Below, piece after piece: positions 1 through 6,777 of a DNA stretch of 42,143 nt. Below the pieces are notes generated by a model. The model was not told the origin of the DNA. It ran no database searches and saw nothing but the letters and a program-made list of their open reading frames with translations. The first letter of the stretch is position 1. Every line of letters begins with the position of its first letter. The position numbers and the translations under genes are program-made. The DNA lies in the IMG/VR virus record IMGVR_UViG_3300046167_000523, positions 1 through 42,143 of that record, one strand, 5' to 3'. Source of the DNA: a virus.

Positions 1-60
1 CTCCCATAACTTAGAGATAGTGTTGAATTCTACTAACATAAACTTCTGGTGATCCCTCAT
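1..60 (-). pseudogene. 5' fragment of the 62-aa early protein
   Basis: Only the first 20 codons are present before the window ends. The complete copy lies at 40558-40746. The ATG (58-60) is preceded on the minus strand by a strong AGGAGG ribosome-binding site. In the circular or concatemeric molecule this is the same gene as the right-end copy, so it is a boundary artefact and not a decayed gene. Confidence 0.85.
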
Positions 61-150
61 GGATTGACCTCCTTTCCTCGTTGGTTGTTGTTTGTAGCTT
101 CCTATTATGCCCCACCTCAGGGCATTTCGACCAGTAGCTAGCTGGTCTCA

Positions 151-429
151 TCAGATAGGATTTCCTGCAAGTAGTACTTCACCCTTTCGGGTACAGACGT
201 CCACTCCAAGCGCTCTTAAGCGGCTCATAGTGGTTCGGGTGGGCCAGTTGCGGAGCGTGTTGACCATGACCAGTGCTAACCCGTTGCGCTGTACTGTGGC
301 GATGTGGTGACCGTGCAAGAACACATCCGACCCGCCTGTACTCTCGACGAAGTCAACCCGCGTGTTGTCCTTTGACCAATCCCTAGCGCTCTCAATAGCC
401 TCTAACATTTCCTTTTCGATAAGTCTCAT
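151..429 (-). CDS. conserved small early phage protein (92 aa), left copy
   Basis: A 92-residue protein identical in sequence to the one at 40837-41115. It has a helical acidic N-terminus, a central GGSDVFLHGHHIA segment and a TRTTMSRLRALGVDV segment. From memory, small proteins with a similar 'TxTTxSRLxAL' core occur in many marine T7-like phages, with no known function. The start overlaps the stop of the upstream 44-aa gene (TAATG). Three nucleotide differences between the two terminal copies are all synonymous, which shows the frame is under selection. Confidence 0.8.
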   Translation of the reverse strand: MRLIEKEMLEAIESARDWSKDNTRVDFVESTGGSDVFLHGHHIATVQRNGLALVMVNTLRNWPTRTTMSRLRALGVDVCTRKGEVLLAGNPI

Positions 430-563
430 TACACAATCCTCATTAGCTCAGCCGCTTTTTCTTCAGCTTGCCATTTAGTGTCAAACCTTACGATCTGGAT
501 GCCGTTGCACATCACGTCCCACATCTTAAGACCGCTCTTAACTTTCTCGACTGTAATGCTCAT
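429..563 (-). CDS. small early protein (44 aa), left copy
   Basis: A short frame beginning MSITVEKVKSGLKMWDV and ending ELMRIV. It lies between the 43-aa and 92-aa genes of the terminal repeat and overlaps the latter by one base (TAATG). The pattern of beta-strand then helix (VEKVKSGLKMWDVMCNGIQIVRF, then KWQAEEKAAELM) looks like a compact folded domain of the kind found in tiny phage regulators. No function is recognised. It is identical at the right end (41115-41249). Confidence 0.7.
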   Translation of the reverse strand: MSITVEKVKSGLKMWDVMCNGIQIVRFDTKWQAEEKAAELMRIV

Positions 564-587
564 TTGTAGATTCCTTTTGGGTTGACT

Positions 588-720
588 TCAGAGTTTAGCT
601 TTCGTACGCCCCGTCTTTTCAGACTTAGTAGCGACTCGGTTATAAAATGTCGTACTTGGCATATGCTGCGGCTGTACGTGCAGCTCTATGGCCTCTGTTT
701 AATGTTGCATCGTGTTTCAT
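588..720 (-). pseudogene. 43-aa basic early protein, left copy, frameshifted
   Basis: The right-hand copy (41274-41405) is an intact 43-residue basic protein. Here the run at 644-647 has four A where the right copy has three, which breaks the frame. The ATG at 718-720 follows a GGAGGG site in both copies. The change is in a homopolymer and may be a sequencing or assembly error, so the gene is probably intact in the real phage. Confidence 0.7.
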
Positions 721-806
721 GTTTCGGCCCTCCGTAGACCTCTTCAGTGACGCGGTAGCAGCGCCATACATGAACCCCCATACATTACTTACTAAGTATC
801 ATCGTG

Positions 807-941
807 GGCTGCATCGCCGCAGCCTAGTGCGCAGTGTGGCTATCCCCGCTGAACGGTTAAGACTCACACCCTGACCTAGTAGTTAACCTATGTTTAACTA
901 GACTCCTTCCGGAGGGGGTTTCCCAGTCTATCCCTCTCGGG
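807..941 (-). other. structured early leader RNA (candidate)
   Basis: Read on the minus strand downstream of both early promoters, this stretch forms several compact hairpins. CCC-GAGA-GGG lies at 932-941. A closed element at 899-930 has outer arms TAGAC/GTCTA enclosing GGG-AAA-CCC and TCC-GGAA-GGA. A perfect 6-bp stem GGCTGC/GCAGCC lies at 807-824. GAGA and GGAA are GNRA-type tetraloops. None is followed by a U-run, so they are not ordinary terminators. The hairpins are seen directly. A role in antitermination, mRNA stability or protein binding is inference. Confidence 0.4.
881..899. promoter_or_regulatory. 19-bp palindrome (possible operator)
   Basis: AGTTAACCTATGTTTAACT is nearly perfectly self-complementary (arms AGTTAA/TTAACT). 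It lies between the early promoters and the first early gene. It could be an operator or part of the leader structure. The same site occurs in the right terminal repeat. Confidence 0.3.
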
Positions 942-982
942 GCTGGCATCTGATTCAGGGCTCAGTAGGGCCGATGTAGTGA

Positions 983-1011
983 ATCTTACGTGGTACTTTC
1001 GATCTTGTCAA
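983..1011 (-). promoter_or_regulatory. early promoter 2 (sigma70-type)
   Basis: On the minus strand TTGACA (1006-1011) is separated by exactly 17 bp from TAAGAT (983-988). It points toward the early minus-strand genes and lies about 100 bp downstream of a second strong promoter. The phage encodes no RNA polymerase, so host sigma70 promoters are expected for early transcription. Confidence 0.75.
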
Positions 1012-1100
1012 CCCTTTTAACGATCAGCTTGAAAGGCGATCAACTCTTGGTGGGTCTACCGCTGAACTTCCCGATGTGGGTACGTTCAGCCGATGAGTGC

Positions 1101-1129
1101 ATATTAGGGCATGCAGACCATGGTGTCAA
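1101..1129 (-). promoter_or_regulatory. early promoter 1 (sigma70-type)
   Basis: On the minus strand TTGACA (1124-1129), a 17-bp spacer and TAATAT (1101-1106) give a near-consensus host promoter. Just downstream is an inverted repeat GCTGAAC/GTTCAGC. The resulting transcript would have a leader of roughly 380 nt before the first early ATG, unusually long for a phage early gene. Confidence 0.75.
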
Positions 1130-1167
1130 CACCTATTAGAACTTTATTTATATTTATTTTATGGTAG

Positions 1168-1195
1168 TTGGCAGTACCACAATGTCTTATATTAT
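1168..1195 (+). promoter_or_regulatory. weak plus-strand promoter candidate
   Basis: TTGGCA (1168-1173), 16 bp, TATTAT (1190-1195) on the plus strand lies next to the AT-rich stretch. It would read through the 11-bp repeats toward the late arm. The match is imperfect and it could equally be AT-rich background in an origin region. Confidence 0.25.
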
Positions 1196-1321
1196 GCACA
1201 AATAACTATCCTATAGATCAATACATAAGACATACATCACAGGGCTGGATGGGCATGGCATAGGCAAGGCATCGGATAGCGTTAGCGCTTGCCGCACGTG
1301 CCATGCTCCCGCATGCAATTG

Positions 1322-1416
1322 TTCCACGAATGTTCCACGAATGTTCCACGAATGTTCCACGAATGTTCCACGAATGTTCCACGAATGTTCCACGAATGTT
1401 CCACGAATGTTCCACG
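1322..1416. repeat. 11-bp tandem repeats (TTCCACGAATG), 8 full units plus partial
   Basis: TTCCACGAATG is repeated without interruption at an exact 11-bp period, starting at 1322, with a final partial unit TTCCACG at 1410-1416. This gives nine TTCCACG copies. The right terminal copy has only six. An 11-bp period places each unit on nearly the same helix face, as for protein-binding iterons. The period is not a multiple of three, so it is not a coding repeat. Confidence 0.9.
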
Positions 1417-1492
1417 CTCGAGTGCGTTCCCTTTTGACACCCACTCACGCGATGGCAAGGGCGGCGGGGGGCCTGTGCGGACGCAGGAATCG

Positions 1493-1703
1493 GGGTGGTG
1501 CCGCTATCGCTTGCAAAAGACAGCTTTTGGGAAGCCTACGCACCAAAACAGTGCGCTCTAATGCAGGCAACAGGCTCGCCCAAAGCCCCGTATTTGCTTA
1601 CTTAAGCAGACTACAGGCTCGCCATAGGTACTAAAGACCGGATGTAACGTAAAGGTTACACCAAAGACCCTGCAATTGCCAACTATTACCGCTTAGTAAG
1701 GAG
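1493..1703. other. non-coding stretch beside the left terminal repeat
   Basis: I see no credible gene here. It holds an inverted repeat TGTAAC/GTTACA (1643-1660) flanked by two AAAGACC words, and two copies of ACAGGCTCGCC (about 1568 and 1612). These may be operator-like sites upstream of the late-arm promoter element at 1704-1747. Function is unknown. Confidence 0.4.
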
Positions 1704-1747
1704 CAACATACCCCATTTGCCCCAGATTTACCCATAGGTATAAGGAC
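1704..1747 (+). promoter_or_regulatory. late-arm promoter element, copy A
   Basis: This 44-bp element matches the reverse complement of 37465-37508 at 39 of 44 positions. It contains TTGCCC (1717-1722), a 16-bp spacer and TATAAG (1739-1744), a credible sigma70-type promoter facing the terminase and structural genes. Spacer and upstream bases (CAACATACCCC, TTACCCATAGG) are conserved as strongly as the -35 and -10. This suggests an activator or a modified polymerase also reads them. The other copy faces primase-helicase. Confidence 0.65.
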
Positions 1748-1771
1748 AACAAACGTACTAACAACAATAGC

Positions 1772-1879
1772 TATACTAAAGCCTAGCTTAAGCCAAGCAA
1801 CAAGTTACAATAAAGAATTAATAATTTATTTAATCCTTGTAGTCTAACTTAAGCTAGACTTAAGCTAAGCTTTAGTATA
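1772..1879 (+). promoter_or_regulatory. AT-rich inverted repeat in late-arm leader
   Basis: Arms at 1772-1792 and 1859-1879 are complementary at 20 of 21 positions (TATACTAAAGC...). They enclose an AT-rich 66-nt interior that includes a near-palindrome (1841-1860) with CTTAAG at its centre. It lies just downstream of the promoter element, so it would be in the 5' leader of the late transcript. A related CTTAAGCT-containing hairpin follows the second promoter copy. It could be an attenuator, antiterminator or replication element. Confidence 0.45.
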
Positions 1880-2003
1880 TCTATAGTACGAGTCCACCCA
1901 ACAATGGCAGTCTCTAGTCTAGATCGGATTCGTCGTGGTCGAAAAGACCCCTAGCACCGTCCCTATGGAGTATGCTGCCTACATTACAGCTAAGGAATCT
2001 AGT

Positions 2004-2384
2004 ATGTCGGAGTCGAAAGAGGAGTCGAAAGAAGTTAAGAAGGGTCGGCCCAGTAAGAAAGACCTAGAGTCTACTACCTTAATGACTAAAAGAGAGCAAG
2101 CAGCAGCAATCAAGGAGTACAGACAGCGACTGCTTCTACATCCGGGGTCACCTAAACTAATAGACAAGCTATTCAGCACAGCTTTTGATGACGAAAGTCG
2201 TAATCAGGCAGTAGCTATGAAGATATTAGCGGATCGTGTCCTTCCAGCAGCAGGGTTTACCTTCGACGGAAAGACAAATAATCAAGTAAGCATTAACATT
2301 ACTGGTCTTAACGACCCTAGTTCTGGGGTCACTATTAGTGGGTCGAGCGGAGAGGTAGAGGATGAAGACGTGCACGATATGTAA
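2004..2384 (+). CDS. terS: small terminase subunit
   Basis: The small subunit recognises phage DNA and delivers it to the large terminase for packaging. The 126-residue product starts with a charged SESKEESKEVKKGRPSKKDLE segment typical of podoviral small terminases. A helical core (MTKREQAAAIKEYRQRLLL...MKILADRVLP) and a Gly/Ser/acidic tail follow. I chose the ATG at 2004 because AAGGA lies 7 nt upstream. In-frame GTG (1935) and ATG (1965) lie further upstream but have poorer sites. Position before the large terminase supports the call; sequence identity alone is modest. Confidence 0.7.
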   Translation: MSESKEESKEVKKGRPSKKDLESTTLMTKREQAAAIKEYRQRLLLHPGSPKLIDKLFSTAFDDESRNQAVAMKILADRVLPAAGFTFDGKTNNQVSINITGLNDPSSGVTISGSSGEVEDEDVHDM

Positions 2385-2844
2385 AGAGAGTCTTGAGCTT
2401 TCTGCCTTCAATAAACAGAAGAGTCGGAAAGACGGACTTCAGACTGCTTGTCGTAGTTGTCAGAAAGAGCTGAGGGCTGCTAACGCAGAGACACACAAGA
2501 AGGCTACAGCGGCTTGGTGTGAAAACAACAGAGAAGCTCGAAGGGAGATGCTGAACAAAGCTTCCCGCAAGTGGAACAAGAACAACAAAGCAAAGAAGAA
2601 CGAGCTTACGGCCAATCGAAGGGCTGGGCTACTAAAAGCTACTCCTGCGTGGGCAGATAAATCAGCCATATCCTACGTCTACCACGCAGCACAGGTCTTG
2701 GAGAAGGAGTATGGAACCAAGTGGGAGGTGGATCACGTTGTTCCTCTTTCTAGTGATGTCGTCTGTGGTCTACACACAGCTGATAACCTACAGCTTCTCA
2801 GCCGAACAGACAACGCAAGAAAGTCAAACGAGTGGTTCCTATAG
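2362..2844 (+). CDS. HNH endonuclease with zinc finger
   Basis: A 160-residue protein with an N-terminal CTIC...CRSC zinc-binding pair (residues ~4-37), a long Lys/Arg/Asn-rich helical linker, and a C-terminal HNH core (VDHVVPLS, then LHTADNLQLLS and NARKSNEW). The family cuts DNA, often as free-standing homing endonucleases. It is inserted between the terminase genes and overlaps the end of the small terminase by 23 nt. Some phages need an HNH protein beside terminase for packaging, so this could be a packaging partner instead of a selfish gene. Confidence 0.8.
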   Translation: MKTCTICKESLELSAFNKQKSRKDGLQTACRSCQKELRAANAETHKKATAAWCENNREARREMLNKASRKWNKNNKAKKNELTANRRAGLLKATPAWADKSAISYVYHAAQVLEKEYGTKWEVDHVVPLSSDVVCGLHTADNLQLLSRTDNARKSNEWFL

Positions 2845-2939
2845 AGAAAAGATTAATGAAGCTTTCTTGTTAGGCGCTACAAAAGAATCGCTTCTGATAC
2901 TATGCAGAGGTTATGTACCCTGCATGGAGGCAGTAGAGC

Positions 2940-4190
2940 ATGAAAGTAAACTTGTCGTTGATACCATGGCAAGAGAAAGTAATAGCAGACCCGGCTCGAT
3001 TTAAGGTAATCGCTGCTGGTCGTCGATGTGGTAAGACACACTTCGCGGCTGTTACTCTTATCTTAGCGGCACTGGACGGTAACCCCGGCGGTGTCATGTA
3101 CGTAGGGCCTACTCAGGGACTCGCAAGAGACCTGATGTGGGATAAGCTGTTTGAGCTGGCCGGGGATATTATTGAATCCTCTAACGTGAACAATCTAGAA
3201 GTAGTCTTAGCTGGTGGTAATAAGATAGCCCTCAAAGGTAGTGATAGACCCGACACGCTACGAGGCTACAGCTTAAAGCACTTAGTCCTAGATGAGTTCG
3301 CATTCCACAAGGAGGGAGTCTTCGATACTATTCTCCGGCCAGCTCTTGCAGACCGTAAGGGTACAGCCTTATTCATCTCCACACCAGAGGGACGTAACAG
3401 CTTCTATGACGTCTACAAGAATGGAGAGACGAATAAGACAGGCTGGAAGTCATGGCACCTGACGTCGCTAGACAACCCCTTGCTTGACCCCGAGGAGCTA
3501 GCAGCCGCCAAGGAGACTATGGCTGGGTGGCAGTACCGTCAGGAGTTCGAGGCATCATTCGATGCTAAGGGTTCTGAGTACTTCGATCCCGAGGCCTTTA
3601 AGTACTACAACGAACTCCCTAAAGAAACTTATGATTACTACATCGCATTGGACTTAGCTGGATTCGAGACAGACAGAGGCAACAAGACCAAGCGAAGAGA
3701 CGACTCAGCTATGGCTGTTGTTGCTGTAGACTACAGAGGCACGTGGTTTGTAGAGGAGATCAAGTACGGTCGGTGGAGTCTAGACGAGACAGCCCAGAAC
3801 ATATTCGAGGCAGTCGCTAAGTACAAGCCCGTTAAGGTCGGAATAGAGAGAGGCATTGCACAACAGGCTGTGATGTCCCCACTACAAGACATAATGAGAA
3901 GAACAGCCAGAGTCTTCTACATCGAGCTATTGTCCCATGGTAACCAGAAGAAAGAAGACAGAATACTATGGGCCTTACAGGGACGACTAGAGCATGACAA
4001 GATTGAATTTAAACGAGCTGATTGGAACCTCGAAGTTGTGGATCAAGCTTCAGCCTTTCCTTCTAAACTCGTACACGATGACTTACTTGATGCCCTTGCT
4101 TATATTGATCAGCTGGCTCAAGTCCCTTATAGCAGCGGCCTAGACGTCCAAGACGACTACGAGCCATTCGATGATGTCGCAGGATACTGA
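2940..4190 (+). CDS. terL: large terminase subunit
   Basis: This is the ATPase-nuclease that packages DNA into the prohead. Walker A is AAGRRCGKT (residues 25-33) and Walker B is HLVLDEFAF with D118-E119. A coupling-type motif (FISTPEGRN) follows. The RNase H-like nuclease half has acidic residues in IALDLAGFETD, in VGIERG and near DDLLDALAY. At 416 residues it is compact but complete. The ATG at 2940 has GGAGG upstream. It overlaps the possible early starts of the next gene. Confidence 0.93.
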   Translation: MKVNLSLIPWQEKVIADPARFKVIAAGRRCGKTHFAAVTLILAALDGNPGGVMYVGPTQGLARDLMWDKLFELAGDIIESSNVNNLEVVLAGGNKIALKGSDRPDTLRGYSLKHLVLDEFAFHKEGVFDTILRPALADRKGTALFISTPEGRNSFYDVYKNGETNKTGWKSWHLTSLDNPLLDPEELAAAKETMAGWQYRQEFEASFDAKGSEYFDPEAFKYYNELPKETYDYYIALDLAGFETDRGNKTKRRDDSAMAVVAVDYRGTWFVEEIKYGRWSLDETAQNIFEAVAKYKPVKVGIERGIAQQAVMSPLQDIMRRTARVFYIELLSHGNQKKEDRILWALQGRLEHDKIEFKRADWNLEVVDQASAFPSKLVHDDLLDALAYIDQLAQVPYSSGLDVQDDYEPFDDVAGY

Positions 4191-4203
4191 CACAGGATTT
4201 ATT

Positions 4204-4737
4204 ATGAACGACAACCCCCCTATAGCGACGTCCTCCAGACAGCCCTTCTTTGAAGGTGTAGACGGAAAGGCAATAGCCAGCTTAGTCGCTGACCTTACTC
4301 CTGTTGTAGGGGAAGGAAAAGCAGCGGTAGAGGCAGCACAGGCACTATACGCAGGAGACTACGAAGAAGCCGCATTAGCTTCCATCGGTATAATTCCTGT
4401 GATAGGCCCTAAAGCAAAGGCAGTAGCCAAGATGTATAAAGCGAATAAGGCAGCCACAAAAGGCGGTAAGACAGATCAAGCTCTTGATGTCCGTCCTGTT
4501 TCGCTATACAAAGAAGCAGACACTAAGAGAATGGTTGCTGACTTCAACGACGACAAGATACCACCCGGTCTAGTACAGGGTATGGAAGAGTCAGGCTTTG
4601 ACATGGCAGAAGACGCCGCAGGCTCTATGAAAGAGTTAATACAAGTCCTTAAGAAGTCTCCAGAGGAACTAGCAGACGCGGATCAATGGTCTAGGAAAGT
4701 TCTTTATCATGTTGGTCGAACCTACGGAATAAAGTAA
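4204..4737 (+). CDS. unknown protein between terminase and portal
   Basis: A 177-residue protein, not recognised. A central stretch (SLVADLTPVVGEGKAAVEAAQALYAGDYEEAALASIGIIPVIGPKAKAVAK, split here only for description) has two hydrophobic, Gly/Pro-containing helices, VGEGKAAVEAAQAL and ALASIGIIPVIGPKA. Similar patterns appear in pre-toxin and membrane-interacting regions of secreted proteins. The rest is charged and helical. ATG at 4204 has AGGA 6 nt upstream. ATGs at 4171 and 4174 inside terL are alternatives. Its place suggests a virion or packaging accessory protein. Confidence 0.6.
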   Translation: MNDNPPIATSSRQPFFEGVDGKAIASLVADLTPVVGEGKAAVEAAQALYAGDYEEAALASIGIIPVIGPKAKAVAKMYKANKAATKGGKTDQALDVRPVSLYKEADTKRMVADFNDDKIPPGLVQGMEESGFDMAEDAAGSMKELIQVLKKSPEELADADQWSRKVLYHVGRTYGIK

Positions 4738-4751
4738 ACAGGATACTAACT

Positions 4752-6777
4752 ATGGATGATATATTTCAGGACGATGTAGAAGGACACAAAGAAGACCTAG
4801 CAGCTTGGGTCAGTGCTAAGGTACAAGAGTACCGAGACCACTACCAGTCTAACTACGCTGAGAAGCACGACGAGTACATGCGTATCTATCGTAACCAGTG
4901 GGCTAAGCAAGACAGCTCAAGAGACACAGAGAGGTCTCGGCTCATTGCCCCTGCTACGTCGCAGGCGGTGGAGTCCAACGTAGCAGAGGTAGAAGAAGCC
5001 ACCTTCGGAAGAGGGAAGCTCTTTGACATCAGAGACGCGGTAGAGCAACAGGACAACCCACAGGCACTGGCTAATATTAACTACCTCAAGAACAAACTAC
5101 ACGATGACTTCGCCCTAGGACGCATACGCTCCTCTGTTGCTGAGGTACTTGTGAACGCAGCAGTGTTCGGCACAGGCATGGCTGAGATCGTTCTGGACGA
5201 GGTAAAAGAACTCAAGCCATCTGAGCGTCCTACTATGGACGGCGCAATGACAGAGTACGGCGTTGAGGAAACCTATCGTCCTCTCGTTAAGCTCAACCCC
5301 GTAATGCCTAAGAACTTCTTGATTGATCCTTACGCTACCAACGTAGATGACGCACTCGGCGTAGCAGGTAGATGAGTTCGTTAGTCGGCACGTTGTTGAG
5401 GAGCTACAGGAGCAAGGGGTATACTTAGACGTATACGTAGGTAACTCAGTAACAGATACAGAGATACAGATAGACCCCATGGAATCCCAAGAGGGTGACA
5501 AGATCCGTCTGACTAAGTGGTACGGTAAGGTCCCAAGGGAGCTACTACTGGAGCACGCTGACGAGGAAGACATAGAAGAAGAGAGTCACTACATAGAATC
5601 CGTTGTTGTATTAGCTAACGAGGAGACAATCCTTAAGGCTATGCCCAGCCCCTATATGTGTAAGGATCGTCCTATTGTGGCTTTCCAGTGGGATATTGTA
5701 CCTAGTCAGTTCCATGGCCGGGGTGTCTGTGAGAAGGCATACATGAGCCAGAAGGCTTTAGATGCTGAGCTACGGGCGCGTATCGACGCACTTGCACTGA
5801 CTACGCATCCTATGATGGCAGTAGATGCCAGCCGTATGCCTAGAGACAAGAAGCTAGAGGTACGACCCGGACGGATGCTACTCACTAACGGTAACCCCGC
5901 CGAGGTACTCCAGCCCCTTACGTTCGGCAACCTCAATGCTATCACCTTCCAGCAGGGCGCACAGCTCCAGCAGATGGTGAGTCAAGCAACGGGATCAGCC
6001 GACCAGAGCATGGCTCAGGTACAGAATGACGTAACCGCTGCTGGCATGAGCATGTCCCAAGGGGCGCTCATTAAGCGACAGAAACGTACGCTAGTGAACT
6101 TCCAAGAGAACTTCTTGATACCGTTCATCCGTAAGACAGCGTACCGTTACATGCAGTACGACCCCGAGAACTACCCAGCAGTGGACTACACCTTTGTTCC
6201 CTTCAGCTCCTTAGGCGCTATGGCGCGGGAGTACGAGGTAGCTCAGTTGAGTCAGATACTACAGGTTATACCGCCTGAGTCGCCTGCTCATGCTGCTATT
6301 GTCAAGGGCATTGTGGATCACCTCAACGTTTCTAACCGAGAGGAACTCATAACCGCTATCGAATCCGGGCAGCAAGGGCCATCGCCTGAGCAGCAGCAAA
6401 TGGAACAGCAGCAACAGCAAGCACAGATGGGTCTCATACAGGGACAGATAGATCTGCTTACTGCTCAATCCATGGAAGCAGGATCACGGGCGCAGAAGAA
6501 CCACGTAGAAACGCAGCTCATGCCGCAAGAGATGACCATGAAGTATTCGGACATCGACGGCGACGGCGCAGCAGACGACAAAGAGTTCGAGAGAAAGATA
6601 CGACTCAGCGAGATGCTCCTCAAAGAGCAAGAGCTACAGCTGAAGCAAGACATCGAACTCGAAGGAGCCAAGGGTAGAGCAGAAGCTGAACTCATCAAGT
6701 CACTAGAACAGGGACTAAGCAATGGAGCAACTAACAATGCTGGCCCTTCTCAAGCGGCTCCAGCAGCAGCTCAATGA
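4752..6777 (+). CDS. portal (head-tail connector) protein, frame broken by one base
   Basis: The portal forms the dodecameric ring at the capsid vertex. The N-terminal part (4752-5375) and the C-terminal part (open from 5368 to 6777) join in sense if one G in the run at 5367-5368 is removed: ...ALGVA then VDEFVSRHVVEEL. The joined protein would be about 674 residues, the usual size for T7-like marine phages. It has an N-terminal helical region, a ATSQAVESNVAEVEEATFG segment, a middle beta-rich domain and a Gln-rich C-terminal helix region. Order terminase-portal-fibre supports the call. The extra G is most likely a sequencing error. Confidence 0.85.

Larger units (their letters stand above)
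1136..1416. other. origin-like region: AT-rich stretch, long hairpin, iterons
   Basis: An AT-rich segment (1136-1165) is followed by a long imperfect hairpin (1253-1306) with arms GCATGGCA/TGCCATGC and inner arms GGCAAG/CTTGCC. Then come direct 11-bp repeats (1322-1416). AT-rich DNA beside iterons and a hairpin is the usual make-up of a replication origin or a packaging/regulatory site. No coding gene is convincing here: frames across the repeats only translate the repeat unit in all phases. Confidence 0.45.
1..1492. repeat. left terminal direct repeat
   Basis: This segment matches 40687-42143 in the same orientation. The copies differ by a handful of substitutions and short indels as far as the 11-bp repeat array. 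They then differ in repeat number (9 against 6) and diverge clearly over the last ~75 bp. Such an arrangement fits long direct terminal repeats or a redundantly assembled circular map. It contains three small minus-strand genes, the early promoters and an origin-like structure. The left boundary cuts inside a gene that is complete at the right end. Confidence 0.95.

Noticed and set aside
647-874. 75-aa plus-strand frame in the left terminal repeat (same at 41332-41559)
   Set aside because: It is antisense to the 43-aa early gene and the leader, with no ribosome-binding site.
875-1090. tRNA or other standard RNA gene in the terminal repeat
   Set aside because: Hairpins are present, but I could not find a cloverleaf with a plausible anticodon arm or TTCRA motif on either strand.
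1322-1416. CRISPR array
   Set aside because: Repeats are contiguous 11-mers without spacers and there are no cas genes.
1211-1634. Open frames across the 11-bp repeats on both strands (for example repeated FHECSTNVPRM)
   Set aside because: An 11-bp period gives open frames in several phases; no ribosome site, no family, and the repeat number differs between copies. Treated as iterons.
5115-5573. 152-aa minus-strand frame across the portal break
   Set aside because: Antisense shadow; the plus strand carries a clear portal sequence on both sides of the frameshift.
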